A stretch of DNA of 64,000 nt from the NCBI RefSeq assembly GCF_000521605.1, contig NZ_CP006942.1, positions 2,046,001-2,110,000 on the forward strand. The letters run 5' to 3'. The number at the start of each line of letters is the position of its first letter. Position 1 is the stretch's first letter. The notes under the pieces are model-generated. The model was given only the letters and a program-made list of their open reading frames with translations. It had not been told where the DNA came from and made no database searches. The DNA comes from Mannheimia sp. USDA-ARS-USMARC-1261 (GTDB lineage: Bacteria; Pseudomonadota; Gammaproteobacteria; Enterobacterales; Pasteurellaceae). Positions 10,684 to 21,499 of this stretch are shown piece by piece. The position numbers were made by a program, and so were the translations under genes.

Positions 10684-12258
10684 ATGCTTGGCAAATTAAC
10701 CAAAACAACAGCGTGGTTTATCTACTTTGGCATTATTGCACTTTATGGCTTTAGCTTATGGGCATTGTTCGGATATCAACAAAACAACACTTTGATTTCC
10801 GGTACTGATGTACTGCAAATTCTCGCTTATAGTTCGCTTCAAGCTATCCTTTCTGCCGTCATTTCACTTATTTTAGGCGGTCTTTTAGCAAGATCTTTTT
10901 TCTATTTAGACTTTAAAGGCAAGCAATCACTTTATAAAACCATCTCTTTTGTTTGGGCATTACCTTCACTCGTCATTATCTTTGCGGTCATTGGTGTATT
11001 TGGCAATTCAGGCTGGCTGGCACAATTTTTTCACTCTATAGGCTTGGAATGGCAATTTAATTTATATGGTTTACACGGCATTATTATTGCTCACAGCTTA
11101 TTCAACATTCCTTTTGTGATGAAATATTACATCAGCGGATTAAACCTTATCCCAAGTAGCCGTTTCCAACTTGCCTCTCAATTAAATGTAAAGGGCTGGA
11201 ATTTCATCAATATTGTAGAAATACCTGTTATCAAAACGCTGTTTCCTTATATTTTTATGACAGTATTTCTCGTTTGCTTTACCAGCTTTCCGATAGTATT
11301 AATGCTCGGTGGCAGCCCGAAATACAGCACGCTTGAAGTGGCTATTTATCAAGCGGTTACTTTTGAGTTTGATTTTGCAAAAGCGATTATCTTAATCGCG
11401 GTACAATTTGTTGTAGGTATCGGCTTACAATTTGTGATGAGCCGAATGTCTACTTCAGCATTGAAGCAACTGAAGCAACAACCTAACCGAGTAGAGATTT
11501 GGAAGCCAAAGCCCACTGGTGTAGCAAAATTGCTTTTACAAGCGGTCATTTTTTTGCAAAGTTTTGCAATAATTCTACCGCTTGTAAGCGTGGTTTGGGC
11601 TGGCATTAGTGTGTCAAAACTCAGTGAGCGATTGCTCAATCCGGCATTATGGAAAGCGGCACAGTTCTCTTTGGTTTTAAGCCTGATTGCCTCTTTTGTC
11701 GTGATTGGGGTGAGTTATCTTATTGCCTTAGAAGCCCGCCAACTACTTTATAAAAAAGCCAAAATCGCCCACAGCATTTTAGGCAGTGTAGCAATTTATC
11801 CGTTAGTGCTCCCCATCTTTTTGTTATCCGTTGGTTTATTTATTTTACTGATGAATCAAAATCTCTCCCCAGCGGAGTTGTTAGTTTTAGTTGGTGTATG
11901 CAATGGCTTAACGTTGCTACCTTTTATCTACCCGATGCTCTTTTCTGCGATGTGGAATAGTTTAACAAGCCACGATAAACTGGCTCACAGCTTAGGGCTA
12001 ACAGGCTTTCAACGCTGGTGGATTGTGGAAAAAACACAGCTAATTCGACCGCTTGCAACCGCCTTTGCATTAGCATTCTCTTCAAGTTTAGGCAGTTTCA
12101 CCGTGATTGCCTTTTTTGGCAATCGTGATTTTAGTTCGCTACCCTACTTGCTCTATCAACAACTCGGAAACTACAGAACCGAAGATGCCGCCGTTACTGC
12201 ATTAATGCTAATGTTATTCGCCTTGCTGCCGTTTTTATGTATAAAGGACAAAATATGA
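10684..12258 (+). CDS. thiP: Thiamine/TPP ABC transporter permease ThiP
   Basis: This 524-residue inner-membrane protein has about 12 hydrophobic segments arranged as two fused permease halves, each with an EAA-type loop, the architecture of ThiP and FbpB. The neighbouring ATPase and sequence character point to thiamine or thiamine-pyrophosphate import. The last codons overlap the thiQ start as ATGA. The usual first gene of the operon, thiB for the periplasmic binding protein, is absent: upstream is only the gap shared with ptsH. No TPP riboswitch motif is seen there. An iron or spermidine permease is the main alternative. Confidence 0.85.
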   Translation: MLGKLTKTTAWFIYFGIIALYGFSLWALFGYQQNNTLISGTDVLQILAYSSLQAILSAVISLILGGLLARSFFYLDFKGKQSLYKTISFVWALPSLVIIFAVIGVFGNSGWLAQFFHSIGLEWQFNLYGLHGIIIAHSLFNIPFVMKYYISGLNLIPSSRFQLASQLNVKGWNFINIVEIPVIKTLFPYIFMTVFLVCFTSFPIVLMLGGSPKYSTLEVAIYQAVTFEFDFAKAIILIAVQFVVGIGLQFVMSRMSTSALKQLKQQPNRVEIWKPKPTGVAKLLLQAVIFLQSFAIILPLVSVVWAGISVSKLSERLLNPALWKAAQFSLVLSLIASFVVIGVSYLIALEARQLLYKKAKIAHSILGSVAIYPLVLPIFLLSVGLFILLMNQNLSPAELLVLVGVCNGLTLLPFIYPMLFSAMWNSLTSHDKLAHSLGLTGFQRWWIVEKTQLIRPLATAFALAFSSSLGSFTVIAFFGNRDFSSLPYLLYQQLGNYRTEDAAVTALMLMLFALLPFLCIKDKI

Positions 12259-12899
12259 TAGAACTTGATCTTCACTTTACTTATGAACAGATGAAAATGC
12301 ACTTTCAACTTTCCGCTCATAAAGGCGAACGCATTGCGGTAGTTGGTGAGAGCGGTGCAGGTAAAAGTACATTGCTCAACCTAATTGCCGGATTTGAAAA
12401 AGCTGAAAAAGGCGAATTGTTCTTAAATCAAGAAAATCATACTCACACTGAAGTAGCACAACGCCCCGTTTCTATGTTATTCCAAGACAACAATATTTTT
12501 CCACATTTAACCGTAGAGCAAAATATTGGGTTAGCCCTTGTGTCAAGCCTCTCACTTAATGAAGAGCAGAAATTGCAAGTCAAACAAATTGCCCATCAAA
12601 TGGGGCTTGAGGAATTTTTACACCGACAAGCTGATCAACTTTCAGGCGGACAAAAGCAACGTGTTGCACTTGCTCGCACACTCTTGCGTGATAAACCGAT
12701 TTTATTGTTGGACGAACCTTTTTCTGCCCTCGATCCAAAACGCAGAGAGGAATTGCAACAAATCGTACTGGAAATTTGTCAAAGCCGAAATTTAACTTTG
12801 CTGATGGTAACTCACCAATTAGAAGAAAGTTTGTTTTTGTTTAATCGGGTGATTACAGTTTCAAATGGGAACATTATTTCTGATCTCTTCCCTATTTAG
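12255..12899 (+). CDS. thiQ: Thiamine ABC transporter ATPase ThiQ
   Basis: The 214-residue ATPase has Walker A GESGAGKS, the signature LSGGQKQR and Walker B LLLLDEPF followed by the H-loop THQ. I use ATG 12255, which overlaps the thiP stop (ATGA) and has AAGGACA upstream, rather than ATG 12237 inside thiP. It energises import through ThiP. Size and sequence are typical of ThiQ, which lacks the C-terminal regulatory domain of larger importers. Confidence 0.87.
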   Translation: MIELDLHFTYEQMKMHFQLSAHKGERIAVVGESGAGKSTLLNLIAGFEKAEKGELFLNQENHTHTEVAQRPVSMLFQDNNIFPHLTVEQNIGLALVSSLSLNEEQKLQVKQIAHQMGLEEFLHRQADQLSGGQKQRVALARTLLRDKPILLLDEPFSALDPKRREELQQIVLEICQSRNLTLLMVTHQLEESLFLFNRVITVSNGNIISDLFPI

Positions 12900-12905
12900 C
12901 AAAAA

Positions 12906-12921
12906 TGTGATCTTAATCACA
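12906..12921. promoter_or_regulatory. CRP binding site upstream of scrA
   Basis: TGTGATCTTAATCACA is a perfect TGTGA-N6-TCACA palindrome. It lies about 88 bp before the scrA start and 38 bp before the putative ScrR operator, so the sucrose permease is probably under both catabolite activation and specific repression. Confidence 0.82.
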
Positions 12922-12951
12922 AATTTAGAAAAATTTTCAATCTTTCCTTTT

Positions 12952-12973
12952 TTAGCTAAACCGTTTTAGTTAA
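12952..12973. promoter_or_regulatory. Candidate ScrR operator upstream of scrA
   Basis: TTAGCTAAAC-CG-TTTTAGTTAA is a near-palindrome centred on CG at 12962-12963, with the same half-sites as the element before scrK at 5961-5982. Two matching sites in front of two sucrose genes 7 kb apart support a single ScrR regulon. Confidence 0.7.
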
Positions 12974-13008
12974 AATATCGGTGTTCAATTACACAAAAGG
13001 TACTAACT

Positions 13009-14433
13009 ATGAATTATGCAAAAATTGCCGAGCAAACGATTGCAAAATTAGGCGGAAAAGAAAACATTACAGCTCTTGCCCACTGTGCAACTCGTTTGCG
13101 TTTAACTATTGCTGATGAATCAAAAATTGATAAAGAAGGCATTGAAAATATTGAAGGCGTAAAAGGTCAATTCTCTACTTCAGGTCAATACCAAATTATT
13201 TTTGGTTCAGGCACAGTAAATGAAGTACACGCCCAAATGCAAAAACAGATGGGCGGTTCAGATATGAGTACCTCCGATGTTGCAGCGGCGGCAGCGGCAA
13301 ATCAGCCGTTGTTACAACGCTTAGTGAAAGGCTTAGCGGATATTTTCGTACCAATCATTCCGGCAATTGTGGCGGGCGGTTTGTTAATGGGTATTCACTC
13401 AATGCTTACTGCGGTTGGCTTCTTCTGGGAAGGTGAATCTGTGGTAAGCCGCTATCCTGCTATCGCAGATTTAGTGGATTTCATTAACACCGTTGCCAAT
13501 GCACCATTCGTATTCTTACCTGTACTTCTTGGTTTCTCCGCAACTCGCAAATTCGGTGGCAACCCATTCTTAGGGGCTGCTCTTGGTATGTTATTAGTTC
13601 ACCCGGCACTTGCGGACGGTTGGAACTATGCAAAAACCTTAATGGAAGGAAAAATCACATATTGGAATGTATTTGGTTTAGAAATCGAAAAAGTCGGCTA
13701 TCAAGGCACTGTTATTCCAACAATCATTTCTGCGTGGGTATTAGCAACCCTTGAAAAAACCTTCCGTAAATTTGTGCCGAGTTATTTAGATAACCTTGTT
13801 ACGCCAATGATGTCATTATTCATCGCAGGTATTTTAGCATTTACCGTAATTGGTCCATTCGGACGTGAAGCAGGTTCAGCAATCTCAGCAGGTTTAACTT
13901 GGTTATATGACAGCTTAGGCTTTATCGGTGGAGCAATTTTCGGAACATTCTATGCTCCGATCGTAATTACCGGTATGCACCAAACCTTTATTGCGGTAGA
14001 AACGCAATTATTAGCTGAAGTGGCACAAACCGGTGGTACATTCATCTTCCCAATTGCAGCAATGTCTAACATTGCACAAGGTGCGGCTTGTTTAGGTGTG
14101 GCGTTCGCAATGAAAGATGCTAAAGTGCGTGGCTTAGCTGTTCCGTCCGGTATTTCAGCATTATTAGGGATTACAGAACCTGCAATGTTCGGGGTGAACT
14201 TGCGTTATCGCCAAGCGTTCATCGCAGCAATGATCGGCTCAGGTTTAGCAAGTGCATTTATCGCATTCTTTAATGTAAAAGCCATTGCCTTAGGTGCGGC
14301 TGGTTTCTTAGGTATTCCATCAATCAAACCGGATAGCCTTGCAATGTACTCTGTAGGTATGGTGATTTCATTTGTTGTCGCATTCACTATTTCAGCTGTG
14401 TGGGTAAAACGAGCACAAGCTAAAGCAAAATAA
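13009..14433 (+). CDS. scrA: Sucrose-specific PTS EIIBC permease
   Basis: The 474-residue protein has an N-terminal EIIB domain with the phosphocysteine motif ALAHCATRLRL (Cys near residue 26) and a C-terminal EIIC domain with about ten membrane segments including GITEPAMFGV. It imports sucrose and phosphorylates it at C6 of glucose. There is no EIIA domain, so Crr is the probable donor. It is transcribed alone, with a CRP site and a ScrR-type operator upstream and a bidirectional terminator downstream. The related trehalose EIIBC is the main alternative, but the shared operator and the nearby scrKB favour sucrose. Confidence 0.92.
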   Translation: MNYAKIAEQTIAKLGGKENITALAHCATRLRLTIADESKIDKEGIENIEGVKGQFSTSGQYQIIFGSGTVNEVHAQMQKQMGGSDMSTSDVAAAAAANQPLLQRLVKGLADIFVPIIPAIVAGGLLMGIHSMLTAVGFFWEGESVVSRYPAIADLVDFINTVANAPFVFLPVLLGFSATRKFGGNPFLGAALGMLLVHPALADGWNYAKTLMEGKITYWNVFGLEIEKVGYQGTVIPTIISAWVLATLEKTFRKFVPSYLDNLVTPMMSLFIAGILAFTVIGPFGREAGSAISAGLTWLYDSLGFIGGAIFGTFYAPIVITGMHQTFIAVETQLLAEVAQTGGTFIFPIAAMSNIAQGAACLGVAFAMKDAKVRGLAVPSGISALLGITEPAMFGVNLRYRQAFIAAMIGSGLASAFIAFFNVKAIALGAAGFLGIPSIKPDSLAMYSVGMVISFVVAFTISAVWVKRAQAKAK

Positions 14434-14451
14434 TTATAACTAGCTGATAAT

Positions 14452-14483
14452 AAAAGGGATTAAGTTAAAACTTAATCCCTTTT
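14452..14483. terminator. Bidirectional terminator between scrA and map
   Basis: AAAAGGGATTAAGTT pairs with AACTTAATCCCTTTT in a 15-bp stem with A and T runs on either side. It separates the convergent scrA and map genes. Confidence 0.85.
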
Positions 14484-14515
14484 GCTATTACAAGCAGTCA
14501 TTATTTCTCAAAATT

Positions 14516-15319
14516 TTACACATTTTGCATCACACGACTAATTCGCCCGGCTTGAATTTCTTCATCACGAATTGTTAGCACTTCACAACCGTCTTTAGTT
14601 ACCACAATTTGATGTTCGTATTGAGCAGAATGACTGCGGTCTTTGGTTTTTACTGTCCAACCATCGCCCATTAAACGGATCTCTTTTTTCCCTGAATTAA
14701 CCATTGGCTCAATGGTAAAAACCATTCCCTCTTTTAACACAACACCGCCATCGTCTGCTGCATAATGCACGACTTGCGGCTCGCAATGGAACTCGGTGCC
14801 GATACCGTGTCCGCAATATTCACGCACAACAGAGAAGCCCTCTTTTTCCACATACTTTTGAATTGCGGTGCCGATCTCTTTTAAGCGGATACCTGCTTTT
14901 ACCGTACGAATGCCGATGTAAAGGGATTCTTGAGTAACTTCCATTAAGCGTTGATCACGCACGCTTGGCTCGCCTACCACATACATCATTGAATTGTCGC
15001 CATAGTAGCCATCTTTAATTACCGTTACATCAATATTTAGAATATCGCCTTTTTTCAGTTTTTTATCATCACTCGGAATACCGTGGCAAACCACTTCATT
15101 TAGCGAGATACATACTGATTTTGGGAAGCCGTGATAACCAAGACTCGCAGAAGTTGCACCGTTTGCCAAAATATAGTCGTGGCAAATTTTATCTAATTCA
15201 CCTGTACTCACACCTTCTTTAACATACGGCGTGATCATCACCAGCACATCTGAGGCTAATTTGCAGGCTTCACGTAATTTTTGGATTTCTTCTTCATTTC
15301 TTAATGGAATATTACTCAT
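14516..15319 (-). CDS. map: Methionine aminopeptidase, type I
   Basis: The 267-residue metalloprotease removes the initiator methionine from nascent proteins. The five metal ligands can be placed: Asp in NIDVTV, Asp in GDNSMM, His in CGHGIGTEFH, Glu in FTIEPMVN and Glu in QYEHQIVV, with the substrate His in GYHGFPKS. Length matches E. coli Map (264). The start ATG at 15319 follows a 5'-UTR with no special features. Confidence 0.95.
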   Translation of the reverse strand: MSNIPLRNEEEIQKLREACKLASDVLVMITPYVKEGVSTGELDKICHDYILANGATSASLGYHGFPKSVCISLNEVVCHGIPSDDKKLKKGDILNIDVTVIKDGYYGDNSMMYVVGEPSVRDQRLMEVTQESLYIGIRTVKAGIRLKEIGTAIQKYVEKEGFSVVREYCGHGIGTEFHCEPQVVHYAADDGGVVLKEGMVFTIEPMVNSGKKEIRLMGDGWTVKTKDRSHSAQYEHQIVVTKDGCEVLTIRDEEIQAGRISRVMQNV

Positions 15320-15399
15320 TGTTTTGTTCTCTAAATATAAAAAATTATGGGGATTATACCTTTTTTCGACATAATCCCCAAACCCTCACAGAATAATTT

Positions 15400-16065
15400 C
15401 TATTTCAAATCTAATTTTTTCATAATGAAATTTAATACAACACCATAAAGCGGCAAGAACAGTAATAAACTCACAAAAAGTTTAAACGCATAATCTACCG
15501 ACCCGATGGTAAACCAATGTTCCGCCATATATTCATCACTACTTTTATAGAACGCCACTGCGAAAAAGACGAAAGTGTCAATTAATGTACCGAAAATAGT
15601 CGAACACATTGGAGCAAGCCACCAGCTTTTGCCTTGACGTAAACGGTTGAATACAAAAATATCCAGAAATTGTCCAACCACATAGCCACTAAAACTGGCT
15701 AATGCAATTCGGAAAACAAAAAGATTAAATTCAGATAAAGCAGCAAAGCCTTGAAATTCGGTTTCAAAGAACAACACTGAAATGATGTAACTAATAAGCA
15801 ACGCAGGCAACATTACGAGAAAAATAATTTTTCGAGCCAGCTCAGCCCCAAACACTCGCACAGTTAAATCGGTAGCTAAGAAAATAAACGGGAAAGTGAA
15901 AGTTCCCCAAGTAGTCGGAATCACCCAATCAGTAAATGGCACTTTTATTTCAAACGTAATCTGCACTAAATAGTTACTGATGGTAATAATAAAAATGTGG
16001 AAAAGGGAAAGTAAAATCAGCGAACGAAATTTGCTTTCGTCCGAAAAGTAAGTATTAAGATTCAT
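15400..16065 (-). CDS. yhhQ: Queuosine-precursor transporter YhhQ (VUT family)
   Basis: The 221-residue protein has about six hydrophobic segments and the VUT/COG1738 pattern (TFPFIFLATDLTVRVFG, FSGYVVGQFLDIFVFN). The family takes up the deazaguanine precursors preQ0 and preQ1 for queuosine synthesis. Its 5'-UTR contains a small stem and an A-rich tail that may be a preQ1 riboswitch, described separately. Its end lies 80 bp from the map start on the same strand; coupling is possible but unproven. Confidence 0.85.
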   Translation of the reverse strand: MNLNTYFSDESKFRSLILLSLFHIFIITISNYLVQITFEIKVPFTDWVIPTTWGTFTFPFIFLATDLTVRVFGAELARKIIFLVMLPALLISYIISVLFFETEFQGFAALSEFNLFVFRIALASFSGYVVGQFLDIFVFNRLRQGKSWWLAPMCSTIFGTLIDTFVFFAVAFYKSSDEYMAEHWFTIGSVDYAFKLFVSLLLFLPLYGVVLNFIMKKLDLK

Positions 16066-16071
16066 ATTGTA

Positions 16072-16113
16072 TCCTTTTTAGTTAAACAACAACTTGAGGT
16101 AAGGGAACTCAAG
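16072..16113 (-). ncRNA. Candidate preQ1-I-like riboswitch in the yhhQ leader
   Basis: On the minus strand CTTGAG and CTCAAG form a six-bp stem around TTCCCTTAC, followed by a tail ending in ACTAAAAAGGA. The order GTTC in the 5' arm and loop, a C-rich stretch and an A-rich tail recalls the preQ1-I aptamer, and CCTT in the loop can pair with AAGG, the probable ribosome site of yhhQ. It deviates from the consensus: the tail is longer and U-rich at first. The gene downstream is a known regulon member. The call is inference. Confidence 0.35.
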
Positions 16114-16269
16114 GGGGCGTAATCATAACGTTTTTTAAGGAAAATGCAAGCGGTTCTTTTTTGCAAATTATTTACCAATAGGAAACAATCAATCTATAAA
16201 ATCACTATTTATCTATTTTAATAACAGAGTAAACTATTCATAACAAAACACACAAATAAGGAATATATT

Positions 16270-16959
16270 ATGTTACAACTTAGAAAAGCACACGAACGTG
16301 GCAACGGATCTTTCGATTGGCTTGAGAGCTATCACACTTTTTCATTCGCCAATTATTACGATCCAAAGCATATCCATTTTTCCCATTTACGCGTGATTAA
16401 CGAGGACTTCATCGCCCCAAATTACGGTTTTGGCAAGCACCCACACGACAATATGGAAATCTTAACTTATGTATTAAGTGGGCGTGTCGCTCACGAAGAC
16501 AGTATGGGCAATAAAACTGAAGTGAAAGCCGGTGAATTTCAGATTATGTCGGCAGGTACTGGGATTTTCCATTCTGAAGTAAACCCATCTTCGGAAGAAA
16601 CGCTACACCTTTACCAAATTTGGATTATCCCAAATCAAAAAAATGTTACACCACGCTACAGCCAAGACAAATTTGCACCGAAAGAAGGGGCAACGTTGAT
16701 TCTTTCATCAAACGCAGAAGATGGCTCATTCAAAATTTATCAAGATATGAAATTGTGGCGTTACCAATACCCAACAACAAAAACAGAGCAAGTTACGCTT
16801 AACCGCAACCGCAGCTATTGGTTACAAGTAGTAAGAGGAAATTTAACTGTAAACGGCGTTGAGCTAACCACAAGCGATGCCTTAGGCATTCGCCAAGAAA
16901 ACTTGTTAGAAATTAACGCTCAAGACGACGTAGAATTTTTACTGTTTGACTTAGTATAA
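16270..16959 (+). CDS. Pirin-family bicupin
   Basis: The 229-residue protein begins with the pirin signature: SFDWLESYHTFSFANYYD, then FGKHPHDNMEILTYVLSG with metal-binding His residues and MSAGTGIFHSEVNPS. It has the N-terminal cupin and a shorter second cupin, as in E. coli YhhW, for which quercetinase activity is reported. The physiological role is not established. It stands alone, convergent with hemB. Confidence 0.88.
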   Translation: MLQLRKAHERGNGSFDWLESYHTFSFANYYDPKHIHFSHLRVINEDFIAPNYGFGKHPHDNMEILTYVLSGRVAHEDSMGNKTEVKAGEFQIMSAGTGIFHSEVNPSSEETLHLYQIWIIPNQKNVTPRYSQDKFAPKEGATLILSSNAEDGSFKIYQDMKLWRYQYPTTKTEQVTLNRNRSYWLQVVRGNLTVNGVELTTSDALGIRQENLLEINAQDDVEFLLFDLV

Positions 16960-16979
16960 ATAATGGGTGTAAATAAGAT

Positions 16980-17025
16980 ACAAGCGGTTAAATTTGTAAA
17001 TTTTTTTGCAAATCTAACCGCTTGT
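16980..17025. terminator. Bidirectional terminator from paired uptake signals
   Basis: ACAAGCGGTTA and TAACCGCTTGT pair around AAATTTG...CAAAT, extending the stem. Both arms are uptake-signal cores. It separates the convergent pirin and hemB genes. Confidence 0.75.
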
Positions 17026-17035
17026 CGTTCATCAA

Positions 17036-18106
<1,071 letters not shown>

Positions 18107-18118
18107 TTAACAAAATTA

Positions 18119-18874
18119 TTACTGTGCAACCTGCTCTGATGCGTCATCATCGTCTTTCGGACGATAGAATTTGGCACACAACACACCGACTTCAAACAAC
18201 AAACACATTGGGATTGCTAATAAGGTTTGAGAGAAAATATCGGGTGGCGTGAGAAACATACCAATTACAAAAGCAGCCACGATAATATACGGGCGTTTTT
18301 CTCTTAAATCTTCAGGTGTAGTTACACCCGCCCAGCATAATAAAATGATTGCCACAGGCACTTCAAAACAGATACCAAATGCCATAAAGATGGTTAAAAC
18401 GAAATCTAGATAGCTACTGATATCGGTTGCCATTGTTACCCCTTCCGGGGCAGTTGAGGTTAAGAAGCCGAAAACTAATGGGAATACCACATAATAAGCA
18501 AAAGCCACACCGCAGTAGAACAACAAGGTGCTTGAAACCAATAGTGGGTAAACTAAGCGTTTTTCCTGCTTATACAACGCAGGGGCAACGAAAGCCCAAA
18601 CTTGGTACAAAATAAAAGGCACAGACAAAAACACCGACACAACAATGGTCAATTTAATTGGTGTAAAAAACGGCGTTGCAACATTGGTTGCAATCATCGT
18701 TGCACCTTCAGGCAGGTTCTCTGTTAAAGGAGTTGCCAATAGGGTATAAATATCGTTTGCCCAATAAACTAAGCAACAAAAAACGACTAAAATACAAATA
18801 AAACAACGTAATAATCGGTTTCTGAGTTCAATCAAATGCGAAATCAGCGGTTGAGATTCATCAACTTCTGCCAT
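18119..18874 (-). CDS. tatC: Sec-independent translocase subunit TatC
   Basis: The 251-residue polytopic protein has six membrane segments and the N-terminal [15 protein letters not shown] motif that recognises twin-arginine signal peptides. Together with TatB it forms the receptor of the Tat pathway. It overlaps tatB by 14 bp in the tatA-tatB-tatC operon. Length is normal (E. coli 258). Confidence 0.96.
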   Translation of the reverse strand: MAEVDESQPLISHLIELRNRLLRCFICILVVFCCLVYWANDIYTLLATPLTENLPEGATMIATNVATPFFTPIKLTIVVSVFLSVPFILYQVWAFVAPALYKQEKRLVYPLLVSSTLLFYCGVAFAYYVVFPLVFGFLTSTAPEGVTMATDISSYLDFVLTIFMAFGICFEVPVAIILLCWAGVTTPEDLREKRPYIIVAAFVIGMFLTPPDIFSQTLLAIPMCLLFEVGVLCAKFYRPKDDDDASEQVAQ

Positions 18875-19511
18875 ACTCTGCCTCCGATTTCTTCGCTGTT
18901 TCCGTTGTAGTTGTAGCCGGAGTTGCTAAATCGTCATCTGGTGGGTAGTAAGCCGACATATCCACCAGTGCTTCTTCCATTTCAGCTAATTCTGCAATTT
19001 CATCCGGCGATAATTCGCTTTCTGCTTTAGAAGCAGGTAATTGCTCAGATAAATCATCAACTGCAAGCGGTTGATTTTCTACTGTTTTTTGCAACTCTTG
19101 AGCTTCTAGCTCTTGGCTTTCCTGCTCAATTTTTTGTTGGATTTCTGCTACCTGCTCATCGCTCAGTTTTGGTACTGTTGCCGATGTTGCAGCATTATTA
19201 TCAAACTCATTTTTTGCAGAATTAATCGAATCTTGCAACTGAGTCGCCGAGTTTTTCAAATCTTCTACGGTTTTACTCAATTCAGGCGAAAGGGAACTCA
19301 AATTAAGCTCTTCCGCCTTTTTAATGCTGTCTTTTAATTCCTGCAATTTAAGTTCTTGAGCTAATTCATTTTGCACGTTTGCGGCTAAACCTCGAATTGT
19401 ACTCACCCAGCCCATCACGGTTCTAATCGCAATCGGCATACGTTTTGGACCTAGTACCACTAAGCCCACAATCATAATCAGTACTAATTCAGAAAAACCT
19501 ACATCAAACAC
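18861..19511 (-). CDS. tatB: Tat translocase subunit TatB
   Basis: The 216-residue protein starts [20 protein letters not shown] with one N-terminal membrane helix and the conserved Glu8, Gly and Pro of TatB, then an amphipathic helix and a long Glu/Gln/Ala-rich tail. The tail makes it longer than E. coli TatB (171). It acts with TatC as substrate receptor. The gene lies between tatA and tatC with minimal spacing. Confidence 0.94.
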   Translation of the reverse strand: MFDVGFSELVLIMIVGLVVLGPKRMPIAIRTVMGWVSTIRGLAANVQNELAQELKLQELKDSIKKAEELNLSSLSPELSKTVEDLKNSATQLQDSINSAKNEFDNNAATSATVPKLSDEQVAEIQQKIEQESQELEAQELQKTVENQPLAVDDLSEQLPASKAESELSPDEIAELAEMEEALVDMSAYYPPDDDLATPATTTTETAKKSEAEYGRS

Positions 19512-19514
19512 GAA

Positions 19515-19751
19515 TTAAACCTGCTCTTTATCTTTTACAACGGTTTGTTGCTCTGTTGAAACTCTTTCTTTCACTTCAACTTTTTCAACGTTATCAAATC
19601 CCGCATCTTTTTTCTCATCAGACATTGCTTTTTTGAAGCCTTTTACTGATTCACCTAAGTCAGAACCTAAAGTACGTAATTTCTTTGTACCGAAAAGTAA
19701 CACGATGATTGCAACCACAATCAGAAGTTGCCAAATACTAATACCACCCAT
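19515..19751 (-). CDS. tatA: Tat translocase pore subunit TatA
   Basis: The 78-residue protein begins [20 protein letters not shown], a single membrane helix followed by the amphipathic helix [20 protein letters not shown] and a charged tail. I use ATG 19751 because AAAGGAG lies just upstream and it matches the family; the frame from 19766 adds five residues. It is the first gene of tatABC. Confidence 0.95.
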   Translation of the reverse strand: MGGISIWQLLIVVAIIVLLFGTKKLRTLGSDLGESVKGFKKAMSDEKKDAGFDNVEKVEVKERVSTEQQTVVKDKEQV

Positions 19752-19861
19752 AAAAACTCCTTTCATTTAATTGGGAATAAATAAAGTAAAACTCCATTCA
19801 TTATATGTTACTTTGACATATAAAAAAGGGATTTTGCAAAAAATTTATAAAAAACGACCGC

Positions 19862-21499
19862 TTATTTGCGTTGGCTCAAAATCAACGCCAGCGGAAATAT
19901 GGTTAATAATGACACACTCAGCCACAGAGGCAAAGATTCAAATTTCCAAAATGTGCCGAGGATCACAATTAGCGAAATCGACAGCGTAATAAAACGGCTA
20001 TTTTTGCTTGAATTTTGGTCTTTTAAACTCTCATTAATTTCCGCCAATCTAAAGTTGATCTGTTTCTGTTGCTGCAAGGCTTTAAACATCGCCTCAGGAA
20101 ATTCGGCAAAATGTTCACGATATTGCGGCAAACGCTGCTTAATATCCCGAATCATCGCTTTTACGCCCACCTGCTCATTCAACCAATTTTGTAAAAACGG
20201 CTTTGCAGTTTGCCATAAATCGAGCTGTGGATACACCTGCCTGCCCAAGCCCTCAATATAAAGTAAGGTTTTTTGTAACAGCACCAACTGCGGCTGCACT
20301 TCCATATTAAATTCTCGAGCCACATTAAACAGATTCAGCAAAACGTGTCCAAATGAAATTTCAGACAACGGCTTGGCAAAAATCGGCTCGCAGACTTCAC
20401 GGAAAGCTTGTTCAAATTTATCAATATCGGTATCTGGCGGTGTCCAGCCTGATTCCACGTGCATTAAGGCAACACGGCGATAATCACGGTTAAAAAACGC
20501 CACAAAACTTTCCGCCAAATAGCGTTTATCGTTATGGTTTAGCGTGCCGACAATACCACAGTCAATACCGATATATTGCGGATTGTGCGGATGTTCACGG
20601 CTGACAAAAATATTGCCGGCGTGCATATCTGCGTGGAAAAAGCTATCACGAAACACTTGGGTGAAAAACACTTGCACACCACGTTCGGCAAGTAATTTCA
20701 TATCTGTTCCATTTACTTCAAGCTCGGCAATATTGGATACAGGAATACCGTAAATCCGCTCCATCACAATCAGATTTTTATGGCAGAAATCTTGGTACAT
20801 TTCCGGCACATAGAGCATTTCACTGTTTTCAAAATTAGCTCTCAGCCGAACAGCATTGTGCATTTCTTTGCGTAAATCCAGCTCGTCTAAAATTGTTTTT
20901 TCGTACTCTCTAACCACTTCGACCGCACGCAAACGCTTGCCATCATTTGATAATTTTGGGATCAGTTGAGCAATTTTATACATTAGCTCCAAATCCGCTT
21001 TGATAACAGGTTCTATGCCCGGTCTAATCACTTTCAGCACCACATCTTTGCCTGCAAGCGGTTGATTTTGATTAAATTTTGCCGTGTGAACCTGAGCAAT
21101 CGAGGCAGATGCCAACGCCGTTTCATTAAAATTTTCAAACCACGTTTCGAGAGAACCACCTAATGCTTGCTCCATAATTTGACGAGCAACTTTACCCTCA
21201 AACGGCTCTACATTGTCTTGCAACAAGGCAAGTTGATCGGCAAGCTCCGGAGCAAAAAGATCACGGCGAGTGGCAAGCATCTGCCCTAATTTAATCCAAA
21301 CCGGTCCAAGCTCTTGCAATGCCAAACGTAAACGCACGCCATAAGGTTTTTCACTATGCTGATTTTTAACCCAAAACAACGCTCTACGCCCTAATTTCAT
21401 TTTGCGGGTAATCGGCAGATTAGGAATGGCTTCATCAATGCCATAGCGGAGAAAAGTGTGGATAATTTGATAAAAACGCCGAATATTTTTAAATTGCAT
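19862..21499 (-). CDS. ubiB: Ubiquinone biosynthesis kinase-like protein UbiB
   Basis: This 545-residue ABC1/ADCK-family protein is needed for ubiquinone synthesis, probably as an ATPase that makes polyprenyl intermediates accessible. The KxGQ motif is in [15 protein letters not shown]; the HxD region [10 protein letters not shown] and the ID-C metal motif follow. Two hydrophobic segments at the C-terminus anchor it. Its start overlaps the end of ubiJ by one base, in the ubiE-ubiJ-ubiB operon. Confidence 0.95.
   Translation of the reverse strand: MQFKNIRRFYQIIHTFLRYGIDEAIPNLPITRKMKLGRRALFWVKNQHSEKPYGVRLRLALQELGPVWIKLGQMLATRRDLFAPELADQLALLQDNVEPFEGKVARQIMEQALGGSLETWFENFNETALASASIAQVHTAKFNQNQPLAGKDVVLKVIRPGIEPVIKADLELMYKIAQLIPKLSNDGKRLRAVEVVREYEKTILDELDLRKEMHNAVRLRANFENSEMLYVPEMYQDFCHKNLIVMERIYGIPVSNIAELEVNGTDMKLLAERGVQVFFTQVFRDSFFHADMHAGNIFVSREHPHNPQYIGIDCGIVGTLNHNDKRYLAESFVAFFNRDYRRVALMHVESGWTPPDTDIDKFEQAFREVCEPIFAKPLSEISFGHVLLNLFNVAREFNMEVQPQLVLLQKTLLYIEGLGRQVYPQLDLWQTAKPFLQNWLNEQVGVKAMIRDIKQRLPQYREHFAEFPEAMFKALQQQKQINFRLAEINESLKDQNSSKNSRFITLSISLIVILGTFWKFESLPLWLSVSLLTIFPLALILSQRK

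Noticed and set aside
16980-17025. Paired uptake signals read as an attachment or attC site
   Set aside because: The arrangement recurs between convergent genes and at gene ends, which is typical of uptake-signal terminators.
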